NCBI RefSeq assembly: GCF_002934685.1
Contig: NZ_NKHL01000108.1
Coordinates: forward strand, 46,693 to 110,692
Direction of reading: 5' to 3'
Source of the DNA: Pseudomonas bohemica
GTDB taxonomy: Bacteria; Pseudomonadota; Gammaproteobacteria; Pseudomonadales; Pseudomonadaceae
Length of the DNA stretch: 64,000 nucleotides
Shown: in pieces, positions 8,202 through 17,419 of the stretch
How the letters are laid out: each line of letters begins with the position of its first letter
How positions within the stretch are numbered: position 1 is the stretch's first letter
Made by a program: the position numbers and the translations under genes
Notes under the pieces: model-generated
What the model saw: only the letters and a program-made list of their open reading frames with translations
The model's database searches: none
Told to the model about the DNA's origin: nothing

Positions 8202-9839
8202 ATGAACTCAATCTTCCTGCGCATTTACGGCGGCATGCTCGGGGTGCTGGTGCTGGTGGCGCTGCTCGGCGTGCTGACGCTGCACTTGGTCAATAACGTG
8301 CGCGGCGAGCAATACCGCGAGCAACTGGCCCATGGAACCTTCACCCTGATGGCCGACAACCTCAAGCCCTTGAACGGCATCGAGCGCACCCGCGCCTTGG
8401 CGGTGTGGGAGCGATTGCTGGGCATTCCGCTGGCACTGGACACCGCTGAGCAGGCGCATCTGGACAGCGGCGCGCGCAATCGCCTGAGCCGCGGGCAGGT
8501 GGTGGTCGAACAGACCGGGCCGCACGCCGCGTGGGTGTTTCGTGAGGTCGAGCCGAATGTTTCCGGCAAGCCCGGCAGCGCTGTGTTGTTGACCGGCGAG
8601 GTGCAGCAGATCAGCGAGCAGCTGGCGCGGGCGACGATTTTCCTGTTGCTCGACGAGTTGGTGCGTTTTCCGGTGGATGAGCAGCCGATTCGCCTGGAAA
8701 CCCTGCGCCTGAGCAAGGGCTTCGGCTTCGACATGCACCTGATCAAGTTGGAGCAGGCCGATGTCGATGACGATCAGCGGCGGCGCATCGAAGAAGGCGA
8801 CACGGTGATGGCGCTGGGTAAGGGCGGCGATTCCATCCGCGTGCTGTCCGGTGTCGGCAAAACCCCGTGGGTGCTGGAGATTGGCCCGCTGTATCAGATG
8901 AATCCCTATCCGCCCGAGCTGCTGGTGCTGATCGCGTTTCTCGGGCTGTGCCTGATCGGTCTGGTGGTCTATTTGCTGGTGCGTCGACTGGAGCATCGTC
9001 TGCGTGGGCTGGAGGCAGCCGCCACGCAGATCGCCCAAGGCAGTCTGCAAACCCGCGTCCCTGAAACCGGCGCCGATTCAGTGGGGCGCCTGGCCTCGGC
9101 GTTCAACGGCATGGCCGAGCATTTGCAGCGTTCGCTGACCATTCAGCGCGAACTGGTGCGCGCGGTGTCCCACGAACTGCGCACCCCGGTAGCGCGCCTG
9201 CGTTTCGGGCTGGAGATGATCGGCGACGCCAGCACGCCCGAAGCGCGGCACAAATATAAGGTCGGCATGGACAATGACATTCAGGACCTGGACAAGCTGG
9301 TGGACGAGATGCTGACCTACGCGCGCCTGGAGCAGGGCGCGCCGACGCTGAGCTTTCAGCGGGTCGATCTGGATGCCTTGATCGATCAGGTCATCGCTGA
9401 ACTGGCGCCGCTGCGGGCCAACGTGCGTGTTATCCGCGGGCAGGTCAGTGTCAGCAATGAAGGCTCGGATGACAGCGAAGCCTGGGTCGAGGCCGAGCCG
9501 CGTTATCTGCATCGGGCCTTGCAGAATCTGGTGAGCAATGCCATGCGTCACGCCGAATCCGAGGTGCGGGTTGGCTTTCAATTGGGTCAGGAGCGCTGCC
9601 GGATCGATGTCGAAGACGATGGCCCCGGCGTGCCGGAAAGCGCCTGGGACCGGATTTTCACTCCCTTTATGCGTCTGGACGACAGCCGTACGCGGGCTTC
9701 GGGCGGGCATGGTCTGGGGTTGTCGATTGTCCGCCGGATCGTTCATTGGCACGCGGGACGGGCGTTGATCGGGCGCAGTCAGGCGTTGGGCGGCGCATGT
9801 TTCAGCCTGACCTGGCCGCGTCAACAAGGTGAAGTGTGA
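8202..9839 (+). CDS. Sensor histidine kinase, RstB-like
   Basis: Partner of the preceding regulator. N-terminal transmembrane helix (residues ~5-28), a periplasmic sensor domain of roughly 200 residues, second membrane helix near 235-258, HAMP domain, dimerisation helix with the phospho-acceptor histidine in AVSHELRTPVARL near residue 323, and an ATPase domain with N box (NLVSNAMRHA), DDGPGVP and GGHGLGLSI. Length is 545 aa. Its stop overlaps the GTG of the FhuF-like gene, so the three genes form one operon. Confidence 0.88.
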   Translation: MNSIFLRIYGGMLGVLVLVALLGVLTLHLVNNVRGEQYREQLAHGTFTLMADNLKPLNGIERTRALAVWERLLGIPLALDTAEQAHLDSGARNRLSRGQVVVEQTGPHAAWVFREVEPNVSGKPGSAVLLTGEVQQISEQLARATIFLLLDELVRFPVDEQPIRLETLRLSKGFGFDMHLIKLEQADVDDDQRRRIEEGDTVMALGKGGDSIRVLSGVGKTPWVLEIGPLYQMNPYPPELLVLIAFLGLCLIGLVVYLLVRRLEHRLRGLEAAATQIAQGSLQTRVPETGADSVGRLASAFNGMAEHLQRSLTIQRELVRAVSHELRTPVARLRFGLEMIGDASTPEARHKYKVGMDNDIQDLDKLVDEMLTYARLEQGAPTLSFQRVDLDALIDQVIAELAPLRANVRVIRGQVSVSNEGSDDSEAWVEAEPRYLHRALQNLVSNAMRHAESEVRVGFQLGQERCRIDVEDDGPGVPESAWDRIFTPFMRLDDSRTRASGGHGLGLSIVRRIVHWHAGRALIGRSQALGGACFSLTWPRQQGEV

Positions 9840-10537
9840 ATAGTGAAGCGTTTGACGGGCCACTGGCCGTGTTCGCCGGGACGCTGGTGCTGGATGACGC
9901 ACGCCCTGTGATCGCCTTGCCGGAGTTGTTGCCTGACGAAGCGCTTGATCGGTTGCTGTTGCAGATCTATGGCCCGGAATTGATGCCGGCCAAGCTGGCG
10001 GTGCTGGTCTCGCAGTGGTTCAAGTTCTATGCGATGCAGCTGATTCCCCCGGTGATCGTCGCAGGTCTGGTAAAGGGCCTGAGTTGGCCGTTGCAGCTGG
10101 ATCGACTGGCGTTTGCCCTGCATGAGCGCGGGTTTCTCGATGGGGTGAGGTTCGAGGCAGCGGTTTCCGAGGTATCAGCTCCGGATGATCCCTTCGAGCG
10201 TTTCGCACCGCTGCTGGACAATCTGCAGCAGGTAATCGCGCGGCTGAGCGCGTATGGCGGTGTCGCGCCGGGGGTGTTGTGGAGCAGTGCCGGGGATTAT
10301 CTGGAGACCTGTTTGCGGCAGTTGGCTGAGATCGATGACGTGTCAGCCGAAACGGGTCATCGACTGCTGCGCCAACCGCTGCGGCCGGATGGGCGGCGAA
10401 ATCCGCTGTTCAACGCCATCACCTATTTAGAAGGTGCCGATGGGCAATCCGTCAGGCAGCGGCGCAGTTGTTGTTTGAGTCATCAGGTGGAGTGGGTAGG
10501 GCGGTGTGAGCATTGTCCATTAACGGACAGAGCCTGA
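9836..10537 (+). CDS. fhuF: FhuF-like siderophore ferric-iron reductase
   Basis: Cytoplasmic reductase proposed to release iron from imported ferric siderophores. The diagnostic feature is the C-terminal CC-x10-C-x2-C cluster (RRSCCLSHQ ... GRCEHCPL), the unusual [2Fe-2S] site of the FhuF family. Length 233 aa, slightly short of the E. coli protein. The GTG start overlaps the kinase stop (GTGA), so it is translationally coupled to a two-component system, which suggests but does not prove that the RstAB-like pair responds to iron or acid stress. No Fur box was recognised directly in front of it. Confidence 0.8.
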   Translation: MNSEAFDGPLAVFAGTLVLDDARPVIALPELLPDEALDRLLLQIYGPELMPAKLAVLVSQWFKFYAMQLIPPVIVAGLVKGLSWPLQLDRLAFALHERGFLDGVRFEAAVSEVSAPDDPFERFAPLLDNLQQVIARLSAYGGVAPGVLWSSAGDYLETCLRQLAEIDDVSAETGHRLLRQPLRPDGRRNPLFNAITYLEGADGQSVRQRRSCCLSHQVEWVGRCEHCPLTDRA

Positions 10538-10580
10538 TCCGGTTTTTGGGACTGGTTCAGGACTGCCCTTGACTCTGCCC

Positions 10581-10735
10581 GGAGGCGTGGGAGCTGGCTT
10601 GCCTGCGATCTGCCGGAGACCGGCAGTGACATCTGGCACCTCGCTGCATCAGGCAGACCGCGTACAACGGCTTTGCTACCGCTTCGCAGCAGATCGTCAG
10701 CAAGCTGCACTCCCACGCCCTCCGGGCAGAATCAA
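10581..10735. repeat. REP doublet between convergent fhuF and pcpS
   Basis: GCGTGGGAGCTGGCTTGCC (from 10585) and its inverted partner AGCAAGCTGCACTCCCACGCC bracket a perfect hairpin CTGCCGG-AGA-CCGGCAG at 10610-10626. The stretch 10675-10735 (CCGCTTCGCAGCAGATCGTC core) recurs at 17275-17340, so this is a second repeat family. Confidence 0.75.
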
Positions 10736-10752
10736 AAGCATCAACTGCGGTG

Positions 10753-11487
10753 TCAGGCCGGTATCGCCACCAGACTCAGCAACTGCCCATCCTCCACACT
10801 GAACTGCGCGTCCAGCTCCTTGCCGTCGTGCCATTCCTCTGACAATTCGATCTTCAGCCTAAGCCGTGCGCTGCCGTTTTCCGACCACTCCAGCAATTCG
10901 GCGTCTTCGAAATAGAAGCGCTTGAGCACGATGGGGTAGAGCGCCTTGAACAGGGCTTCCTTGAGCGAGAACGTCAAGCTCACCCGCAGTGCCACCTGAT
11001 GCTCGGGCCCGGCCGCCATACGCTGCATTTCATCTGCTGTGAGGATTTCTCCGGCCAGCCTTGAGGCTCGGTCGCTGCTCATGAGCTGTTCGACGTCCAT
11101 CCCCAGTCCTCGCCAGTGCTGCTTATCGGCGACGATGGCTGCGGCCCAAACGCTGCTGTGGGTGATCGAGCCGCACAGGTCCTGCGGCCAGACCGGCGCG
11201 CGGTCGTCACCGATCACTGGCACATGCTGACGGCCATCGAGCTGGCGCATTGCTTCCCGCGCGCACAGCCGACCTGCGAGGAATTCGGCCTGACGTTTGG
11301 CCACCGACCGCTGAATGCTCGCGGGCGGTTCGATAAGGCAGCGCTGAAAGTCGCCGTCGACGAGCTTTTGCGGGTCGAACTGGCTGCTGACCAACACCAC
11401 GTTTTCCAGCGCCTGGGGTAAGGGCCAGTGGGTGGTCAGGGTGGGGCAGCAGGTTGGCAGGATTGGAGATCGGGTCATGGGCGGCAT
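10753..11487 (-). CDS. pcpS: 4'-phosphopantetheinyl transferase PcpS
   Basis: EntD/Sfp-type enzyme moving the phosphopantetheine arm of CoA to carrier proteins of fatty acid and siderophore synthesis. The Mg-binding motif GLGMDVEQL and the helix FSLKEALFKALYP are present, as is the RQAEFLAGRLCARE segment typical of PcpS. Overall it lines up with P. aeruginosa PcpS as I recall it, about 242 aa. An upstream extension of the frame to 11733 runs into the dienelactone hydrolase gene and a REP, so the start should be ATG at 11487 (244 aa) or 11478; neither has a strong ribosome site. Pseudomonads usually have this single PPTase. Confidence 0.92.
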   Translation of the reverse strand: MPPMTRSPILPTCCPTLTTHWPLPQALENVVLVSSQFDPQKLVDGDFQRCLIEPPASIQRSVAKRQAEFLAGRLCAREAMRQLDGRQHVPVIGDDRAPVWPQDLCGSITHSSVWAAAIVADKQHWRGLGMDVEQLMSSDRASRLAGEILTADEMQRMAAGPEHQVALRVSLTFSLKEALFKALYPIVLKRFYFEDAELLEWSENGSARLRLKIELSEEWHDGKELDAQFSVEDGQLLSLVAIPA

Positions 11488-11549
11488 TTTGCCGGGGGAT
11501 CGCTCGATTGTCATGCAGGCTAAACACCGTGCCTGACAACTACGCTGTA

Positions 11550-11645
11550 CCTGTGGGAGTGAGCTTGCTCGAGCAGGCGCAGTTTCAGCTGCTGAAACAT
11601 CAGCGACTGCAATCGTTCTTCCGTGAGCAAGCTGCCCCCACAGGC
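11550..11645. repeat. REP doublet (REPIN)
   Basis: Inverted pair GTGGGAGTGAGCTTGCTCGA (11553 on) and CCGTGAGCAAGCTGCCCCCA, with an inner palindrome GTTTCAG-CTG-CTGAAAC at 11582-11598 between them. Confidence 0.8.
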
Positions 11646-11675
11646 ACGAGGTCGACCGGCAAATTACAGGGTGCC

Positions 11676-12491
<816 letters not shown>

Positions 12492-12578
12492 GTCGTTCTC
12501 CTTCCGAGCGAGGGCTCATCTGGCGTTGAGCCTAGACGATTATGCCGTAGAGATTCGGACCCCGTGCCGTACATAGAT

Positions 12579-12617
12579 GTTCAGCCGAGGTTCAGAACGT
12601 GTTCAGGAGGGGTTCAG
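12579..12617 (+). promoter_or_regulatory. Fourfold PhoP-box array (GTTCAG-N5)
   Basis: GTTCAG occurs at 12579, 12590, 12601 and 12612, every copy perfect and every spacing exactly 5 bp (11-bp period). PhoP recognises a hexamer direct repeat with 5-bp spacing, and the Pseudomonas form I recall is GTTCAG-N5-GTTCAG. The array is 73-111 bp upstream of the OprH-like start and about 630 bp upstream of phoP. Confidence 0.85.
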
Positions 12618-12689
12618 CGCCTGCTGCGTATTCTCGGCGCCGTATCCACGAAGCACCCGCGAAGGCGCCCGGCGCCGGAGGACCTGCAC

Positions 12690-13118
12690 ATGCTGACGTT
12701 GAACAAGCTTTTTCTGGCGCTGGCTTTCCTTGGCAGCAGCGCCGCTGTCCAGGCGGCTGATGGCAATGCCGACGTGTCACGCATCGACTACGGCAAGAAC
12801 AGCGAGAAGACCGACAGAGTCAATGGCATTCGACGTAGCCTTAGTGCCCGGACCGCTGTAGGAACCTGGAATCAAAGCCTCAGCCAACAACATGTCGACC
12901 ACCCCTACTGCGTCAGTTTCGAAAACCTGACCTGCACCCACAACGGGCTCAGGCTCACTCAGGAAAACCTGCTCGGCAGCTATGATGTGAAGCTGCCGCT
13001 GGCGACAGCAGCTAGACTCTCCGACGCCGGCCTGCCGCCACGTGGAGTCGGTCAGGACCTGTCGTTGAGTTTGAGCGAAAGTCAGTACAACTATTTGCCC
13101 GTTTACCACCTGTTATAG
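12690..13118 (+). pseudogene. oprH: Shortened OprH-like outer membrane protein
   Basis: 142-aa reading with a clear signal peptide (MLTLNKLFLALAFLGSSAAV, cleavage after QA near 22) and GGAGG eight bases before the ATG; the frame is open further up to 12564 but that part overlaps the PhoP boxes. Compared with P. aeruginosa OprH as I remember it (200 aa, 8-stranded barrel), the leader matches, and NLLGSYD at residues 93-99 within LTQENLLGSYDVKLPL is nearly identical; the LSESQYNYLPVY tail resembles the last strand. About 58 residues of the middle barrel are missing and the chain ends LL instead of the aromatic residue used for barrel assembly. Two cysteines (C74, C82) are odd for a barrel. Position directly before phoPQ is that of oprH. 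I read it as a decayed oprH; a small new secreted protein is the alternative. Confidence 0.65.
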
Positions 13119-13243
13119 GCCGTTGTGCAGTTTTTAGCGGTGTCTGAATTGCGTCGTCGCTGCCGGGTTCGTCAACGTGAGCGCCTCGGCAGCGTCGTTC
13201 AAGTCCGCGAATCGAGAGGTATGCCTTTGCCTGGGAGAGCGTC

Positions 13244-13921
13244 ATGAAGCTGCTGGTTGTCGAAGATGAAGCCCTGTTGCGTCATCACTTGCAGACCCGC
13301 CTGACCGAAAGTGGTCATGTGGTCGAAGCGGTGGGCAATGCCGAGGAAGCGCTGTATCAGGCCGGGCAGTTCAACCATGATCTGGCGGTCATCGACCTGG
13401 GCCTGCCGGGCATCGGCGGTCTGGATCTGATTCGGCAGCTGCGTGCACAGAACAAGTCTTTCCCGATCCTGATCCTCACCGCTCGCGGCAACTGGCAGGA
13501 CAAGGTCGAAGGCCTGGCTGCCGGCGCCGACGACTACGTGGTCAAGCCGTTTCAGTTCGAAGAACTGGAAGCGCGGCTGAACGCGCTGCTGCGTCGCTCC
13601 AGCGGCTTCACCCAGTCGATGATCGTTGCCGGGCCGCTGACCCTGGACATCAACCGCAAGCAGGCCTCGCTAAACGAACAGCCTCTGGCACTGACCGCTT
13701 ACGAATACCGCATTCTGGAATACCTCATGCGCCATCATCAGCAGGTGGTGCCCAAGGAGCGCCTGATGGAGCAGCTGTACCCGGATGATGACGAGCGCGA
13801 TCCGAACGTGATCGAAGTGCTGGTCGGCCGTCTGCGCCGCAAGCTCGAAGGCCCGCTGGGTTTCAAACCGATCGATACCGTGCGCGGTCTGGGCTATCTG
13901 TTCACTGAGCGCTGTCGATGA
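13244..13921 (+). CDS. phoP: Response regulator PhoP
   Basis: OmpR-family regulator controlling responses to low magnesium and cationic peptides. Receiver with VEDE pocket, phospho-acceptor D51 (VIDLGLPG), ILTARGNWQDKVEGLAAGAD and VVKPFQFEE, then a winged helix ending DTVRGLGYLFTERCR. The sequence is close to P. aeruginosa PhoP as recalled. GGGAGAG lies just before the ATG, and the stop overlaps the phoQ start (ATGA). Probably transcribed from the GTTCAG array promoter through the OprH-like gene, i.e. autoregulated; a 125-bp gap separates it from that gene. Confidence 0.95.
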   Translation: MKLLVVEDEALLRHHLQTRLTESGHVVEAVGNAEEALYQAGQFNHDLAVIDLGLPGIGGLDLIRQLRAQNKSFPILILTARGNWQDKVEGLAAGADDYVVKPFQFEELEARLNALLRRSSGFTQSMIVAGPLTLDINRKQASLNEQPLALTAYEYRILEYLMRHHQQVVPKERLMEQLYPDDDERDPNVIEVLVGRLRRKLEGPLGFKPIDTVRGLGYLFTERCR

Positions 13922-15261
13922 TTCGATCGCTTCGCGTTCGTCTGATGCTGGCCGCCGCGACCCTGGCGGTCATCTTCATGCTGTTGATGCTGCCTGCGTT
14001 GCAGAGCGCCTTCAGCCTGGCGCTGGAAAGCTCCATCGAAAAACGCCTGGCGTCGGACGTGACGACGTTGATCTCCGCTGCGCGGGTCGAGGATGACCGG
14101 CTGCTGATGCCGACGCTGCTGCCCGGTGAGCAATTCAGCCTGCCGGACAGCCGCCTGCTCGGCTACATCTATAACCGCGCCGGCAAGCTGGTGTGGCGTT
14201 CGCGGGCCACCGAGGACGAAGCCATCGACTACCAGCCGCGCTACGACGGGCTGGGCACCGAGTTCGCCAAGATTCGCCAGCCCAATGGCGAGGAATTCTT
14301 CGTCTACGACGTCGAGATCAAACTGCTGGGCGGACGTAACGCGGCCTACAGCATCGTCGCCGTGCAGCCGGTGCGCGAGTATCAGGAAACCATTTCTGGC
14401 TTGCGGGAGAAACTGTATCTGGGCTTTGGCGGCGCGTTGCTGGTACTGCTGATTCTGCTATGGGTCGGCCTGACCTGGGGCCTGCGCTCGCTCAGAGGCA
14501 TGAGCCAGGAACTGGACCAGGTGGAAGAGGGCTCGCGGGAAAGCCTCAGTGAAGAACACCCCAGCGAACTGCTGCGCCTGACCGATTCGCTCAACCGGCT
14601 GTTGCGCAGCGAGCGCGAGCAACGTACGCGCTACCGTGACTCGCTGGGCGATCTGGCCCACAGTCTGAAAACCCCGCTGGCCGTGCTGCAGGGCGTCAGC
14701 GAGACCATCGCCAAGCGCCCCGAGGATCTGGAGCAGGCGCGGATCCTGCAATCGCAGATCGAGCGCATGAGTCAGCAGATTGGCTATCAACTGCAGCGCG
14801 CCAGCCTGCGCAAGAGCGGGCTGGTGCGCTATCACGTGGCCCTCAAACCGGTGGTAGAGAGCCTGTGCAACACCCTGGAGAAGGTCTATCGCGACAAGCG
14901 GGTCGGGGTCACGCTGGACTTGCCCGACGATTGTCAGGTGCAGATGGAAGAGGGCGCGCTCCTGGAAATGCTTGGCAACCTGCTGGAGAACGCCTATCGA
15001 CTATGCCTGGGCGAGGTCCGCGTGAGCTGGCGACCGTCGATGTTGGGCGATGAACTGCTCATCGAGGACGACGGGCCCGGTGTGCCCCACAGCCAGCGCG
15101 CGCGGATCCTCGAACGTGGCGAGCGGCTGGATCGGCAGAATCCAGGACAGGGGATCGGGCTGGCGGTGGTCAAGGACATCATCGAAAGCTATGGCGCGCA
15201 GCTGACGTTGGACGATTCGGATCTGGGTGGCGCGGCGTTCAGGATCCAGTTTGCGATATAG
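13918..15261 (+). CDS. phoQ: Sensor kinase PhoQ
   Basis: 447-aa inner-membrane kinase partner of PhoP. Two membrane helices (residues ~8-30 and ~170-192) flank a periplasmic PAS-like sensor; the phospho-acceptor sits in the PhoQ-typical motif LAHSLKTPLAVLQ, followed by the N box NLLENAYRLC and the ATP-lid region DDGPGVP and GQGIGLAVVKDI. It overlaps phoP by 4 nt. The periplasmic part contains several acidic residues (EDDR, EDEAIDY) that could contribute to cation sensing. Confidence 0.94.
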   Translation: MIRSLRVRLMLAAATLAVIFMLLMLPALQSAFSLALESSIEKRLASDVTTLISAARVEDDRLLMPTLLPGEQFSLPDSRLLGYIYNRAGKLVWRSRATEDEAIDYQPRYDGLGTEFAKIRQPNGEEFFVYDVEIKLLGGRNAAYSIVAVQPVREYQETISGLREKLYLGFGGALLVLLILLWVGLTWGLRSLRGMSQELDQVEEGSRESLSEEHPSELLRLTDSLNRLLRSEREQRTRYRDSLGDLAHSLKTPLAVLQGVSETIAKRPEDLEQARILQSQIERMSQQIGYQLQRASLRKSGLVRYHVALKPVVESLCNTLEKVYRDKRVGVTLDLPDDCQVQMEEGALLEMLGNLLENAYRLCLGEVRVSWRPSMLGDELLIEDDGPGVPHSQRARILERGERLDRQNPGQGIGLAVVKDIIESYGAQLTLDDSDLGGAAFRIQFAI

Positions 15262-15620
15262 GTGCCGAGATCCGATCTGGTAGTCACCCTGACCCCTGTA
15301 GGGGTTAGCCATATGTGTCGGGGGTATGAAGCGAAAGCTGTAGAAGACGTCGCAGGTTACGACTGCAGCGAGCGCGATATGTCATCCCCCCCACACGTCG
15401 CCGACCTGGCGCAGCCGCGAGCAAGCGCGCTGCTACAGTGGCCCGTGGTGGGCTAGGCACTCGCGCCCAGGTCAGCGGCGAAGTCGTATAGAAGGCGGAT
15501 ACCCGCCAACCCACGGGTCATTTTCTCGGTAATGGGCGGAAATCCGCCATCGCGTGTCGTGTTTTTTGGCTAACGTTAACAAGGCAGTCCATGCCGCTCG
15601 GGGCTTTCGGGGAGTTTGAA
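15262..15620. other. phoQ-dctA gap: REP and inverted repeats
   Basis: No gene seen. A degenerate REP lies at 15411-15442 (GCGAGCAAGCGCGCTGCTAC). Two similar inverted repeats, GGCGGATACCCGCC (15494-15507) and GGCGGA-AA-TCCGCC (15535-15548), are centred 41 bp apart and precede the sigma-54 promoter by about 80-130 bp, the usual place of activator sites. Confidence 0.6.
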
Positions 15621-15625
15621 GAAGA

Positions 15626-15640
15626 TGGCACGGTGCTTGC
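15626..15640 (+). promoter_or_regulatory. Sigma-54 promoter of dctA
   Basis: TGGCACGGTGCTTGC matches the -24/-12 consensus TGGCACG-N4-TTGC at every conserved base, with exactly 10 bp between GG and GC. It lies 127 bp before the dctA ATG. RpoN with the DctB/DctD system drives dctA in many proteobacteria. Confidence 0.88.
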
Positions 15641-15766
15641 GATAGAGGGCGCAGAGGTCTGCCGTGCGCAGCTCGACAACAACAAATCTCTCCGAGCAGG
15701 AGGGTTCGCACTTTAGGCGTCGGTCTATCAGGAATGATGCATGCCGAGGCTCTTGAGGAAACTGCA

Positions 15767-17101
15767 ATGACGACTCGTCAGCCAATCTACAAATCCCTGT
15801 ACGCCCAGGTGATCGTTGCAATCATCATCGGTATTGCCCTCGGTCACTGGTATCCCGAAACCGCCGTTCAGCTCAAACCCTTTGGTGATGCGTTCATCAA
15901 GCTGATCAAAATGGTCATCGCCCCCATCATCTTCTGCACCGTCGTTAGCGGTATCGCTGGCATGCAGAGCATGAAATCCGTGGGCAAGACCGGTGGCTAC
16001 GCACTGCTCTATTTCGAAATCGTATCCACCATTTCGCTGCTGATCGGCCTGGTCGTGGTCAACGTCGTTCAGCCTGGCGCTGGCATGCATATCGATCCGG
16101 CCACGCTGGACGCCTCGAAAATTGCTTCCTACGTCACCGCGAGTAAGGATCAGACCGTCGTCAACTTCCTGCTCAATGTGATTCCAGGCACCATCGTCGG
16201 CGCGTTCGCCAGCGGCGACATCCTGCAAGTGCTGATGTTCTCGGTGATCTTCGGTTTCGCCCTGCATCGCCTGGGTGCCTATGGCAAGCCGGTGCTGGAC
16301 TTCATCGATCGCTTCGCCCATGTCATGTTCAACATCATCAACATGATCATGAAGCTGGCGCCGCTGGGTGCGCTGGGTGCAATGGCTTTCACCATCGGTG
16401 CCTACGGCGTGAGCTCGCTGGTGCAACTGGGCCAGCTGATGTTGTGCTTCTACATCACCTGCCTGTTGTTCGTACTGGTGGTGCTGGGCGCCATCGCTCG
16501 TGCACACGGCTTCAGCGTTGTGAAACTGATCAAGTACATCCGCGAAGAACTGCTGATCGTGCTGGGTACGTCCTCGTCTGAATCTGCCCTGCCACGCATG
16601 CTGGTGAAGATGGAGCGTCTGGGCGCGAAGAAATCTGTCGTGGGTCTGGTGATCCCGACCGGTTACTCGTTCAATCTCGACGGTACGTCGATCTACCTGA
16701 CCATGGCCGCCGTGTTTATCGCTCAGGCGACTGACACTCACATGGACATCACCCATCAGATCACCCTGCTGGTTGTTCTGCTGCTGTCTTCCAAAGGCGC
16801 TGCTGGCGTGACTGGTTCGGGCTTCATCGTGCTGGCAGCCACGCTGTCTGCGGTAGGCCATCTGCCGGTAGCCGGTCTGGCGCTGATCCTGGGTATCGAC
16901 CGTTTCATGTCCGAAGCTCGCGCACTGACCAACCTGGTCGGCAACGCTGTCGGGACGCTGGTCGTGGCCAAGTGGGTAAAAGAACTGGACGTACCGCAAA
17001 TGGAGGCCGAACTGGCTGCGGGTAGTCGAGCCATCGAAGAACCTCGTCCGGAAGACGATCTGGGCGTGGCCGAAGGCCCTGCTCCGGTAGGCCGTTCCTG
17101 A
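15767..17101 (+). CDS. dctA: C4-dicarboxylate/proton symporter DctA
   Basis: Inner-membrane DAACS-family carrier for succinate, fumarate and malate. Starts [14 protein letters not shown] with GAGGAA upstream of the ATG at 15767; an ATG 11 codons earlier has no ribosome site. About eight membrane helices plus re-entrant loops; the serine-rich loop [11 protein letters not shown] and the substrate-binding stretch GYSFNLDGT are conserved. 444 aa is the usual length. A perfect sigma-54 promoter and a strong terminator make it a single-gene unit. Confidence 0.97.
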   Translation: MTTRQPIYKSLYAQVIVAIIIGIALGHWYPETAVQLKPFGDAFIKLIKMVIAPIIFCTVVSGIAGMQSMKSVGKTGGYALLYFEIVSTISLLIGLVVVNVVQPGAGMHIDPATLDASKIASYVTASKDQTVVNFLLNVIPGTIVGAFASGDILQVLMFSVIFGFALHRLGAYGKPVLDFIDRFAHVMFNIINMIMKLAPLGALGAMAFTIGAYGVSSLVQLGQLMLCFYITCLLFVLVVLGAIARAHGFSVVKLIKYIREELLIVLGTSSSESALPRMLVKMERLGAKKSVVGLVIPTGYSFNLDGTSIYLTMAAVFIAQATDTHMDITHQITLLVVLLLSSKGAAGVTGSGFIVLAATLSAVGHLPVAGLALILGIDRFMSEARALTNLVGNAVGTLVVAKWVKELDVPQMEAELAAGSRAIEEPRPEDDLGVAEGPAPVGRS

Positions 17102-17128
17102 TCGGTTAGCGTCACGCTGAAATGAAGA

Positions 17129-17161
17129 GCCCGCCCGTGGGAAACCCGGGCGGGTTTTTTG
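17129..17161 (+). terminator. Rho-independent terminator of dctA
   Basis: CCCGCCCG and CGGGCGGG form a GC-rich stem (with TGGGAAACC apex) followed by TTTTTT, 28 bp past the dctA stop. Confidence 0.92.
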
Positions 17162-17193
17162 TTGGCTGGAATGTGTAGCGCCTAAACCAACGT

Positions 17194-17340
17194 CTCGCGG
17201 GCAAGCGCTCCTACAAGGGAACGCGGTCAGTCTGTGCAATCGCGCACGTCTGACACGACCGAGGCGCGTGATCTTACTGCCGCTTCGCAGCAGATCGTCA
17301 GCGAGCTGGATTCATACGGCCTTCGGCCAGAAGCGGAACG
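17194..17340. repeat. REP element plus second-family repeat
   Basis: TCGCGGGCAAGCGCTCCTAC at about 17195 is a single REP. At 17275-17340 lies a copy of the CCGCTTCGCAGCAGATCGTC repeat also present at 10675-10735, including the short palindrome GGCCTTCGGCC. The remaining gap to 17419 shows nothing else. Confidence 0.7.
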
Positions 17341-17419
17341 TGTCATGCCGAGTCATTGCCCCTTTGCATGCGCAGACCTACGCTGACCTTCATCACTCCG
17401 CCATCAGGGAAGGCCCTCC

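Noticed and set aside
12564..12689. N-terminal extension of the OprH-like gene
   Set aside because: It covers the PhoP-box array and lacks a ribosome site; signal peptide and GGAGG support 12690.
15728..17239. 503-aa open frame opposite dctA
   Set aside because: Antisense shadow with His/Gln/Asp-rich nonsense sequence.
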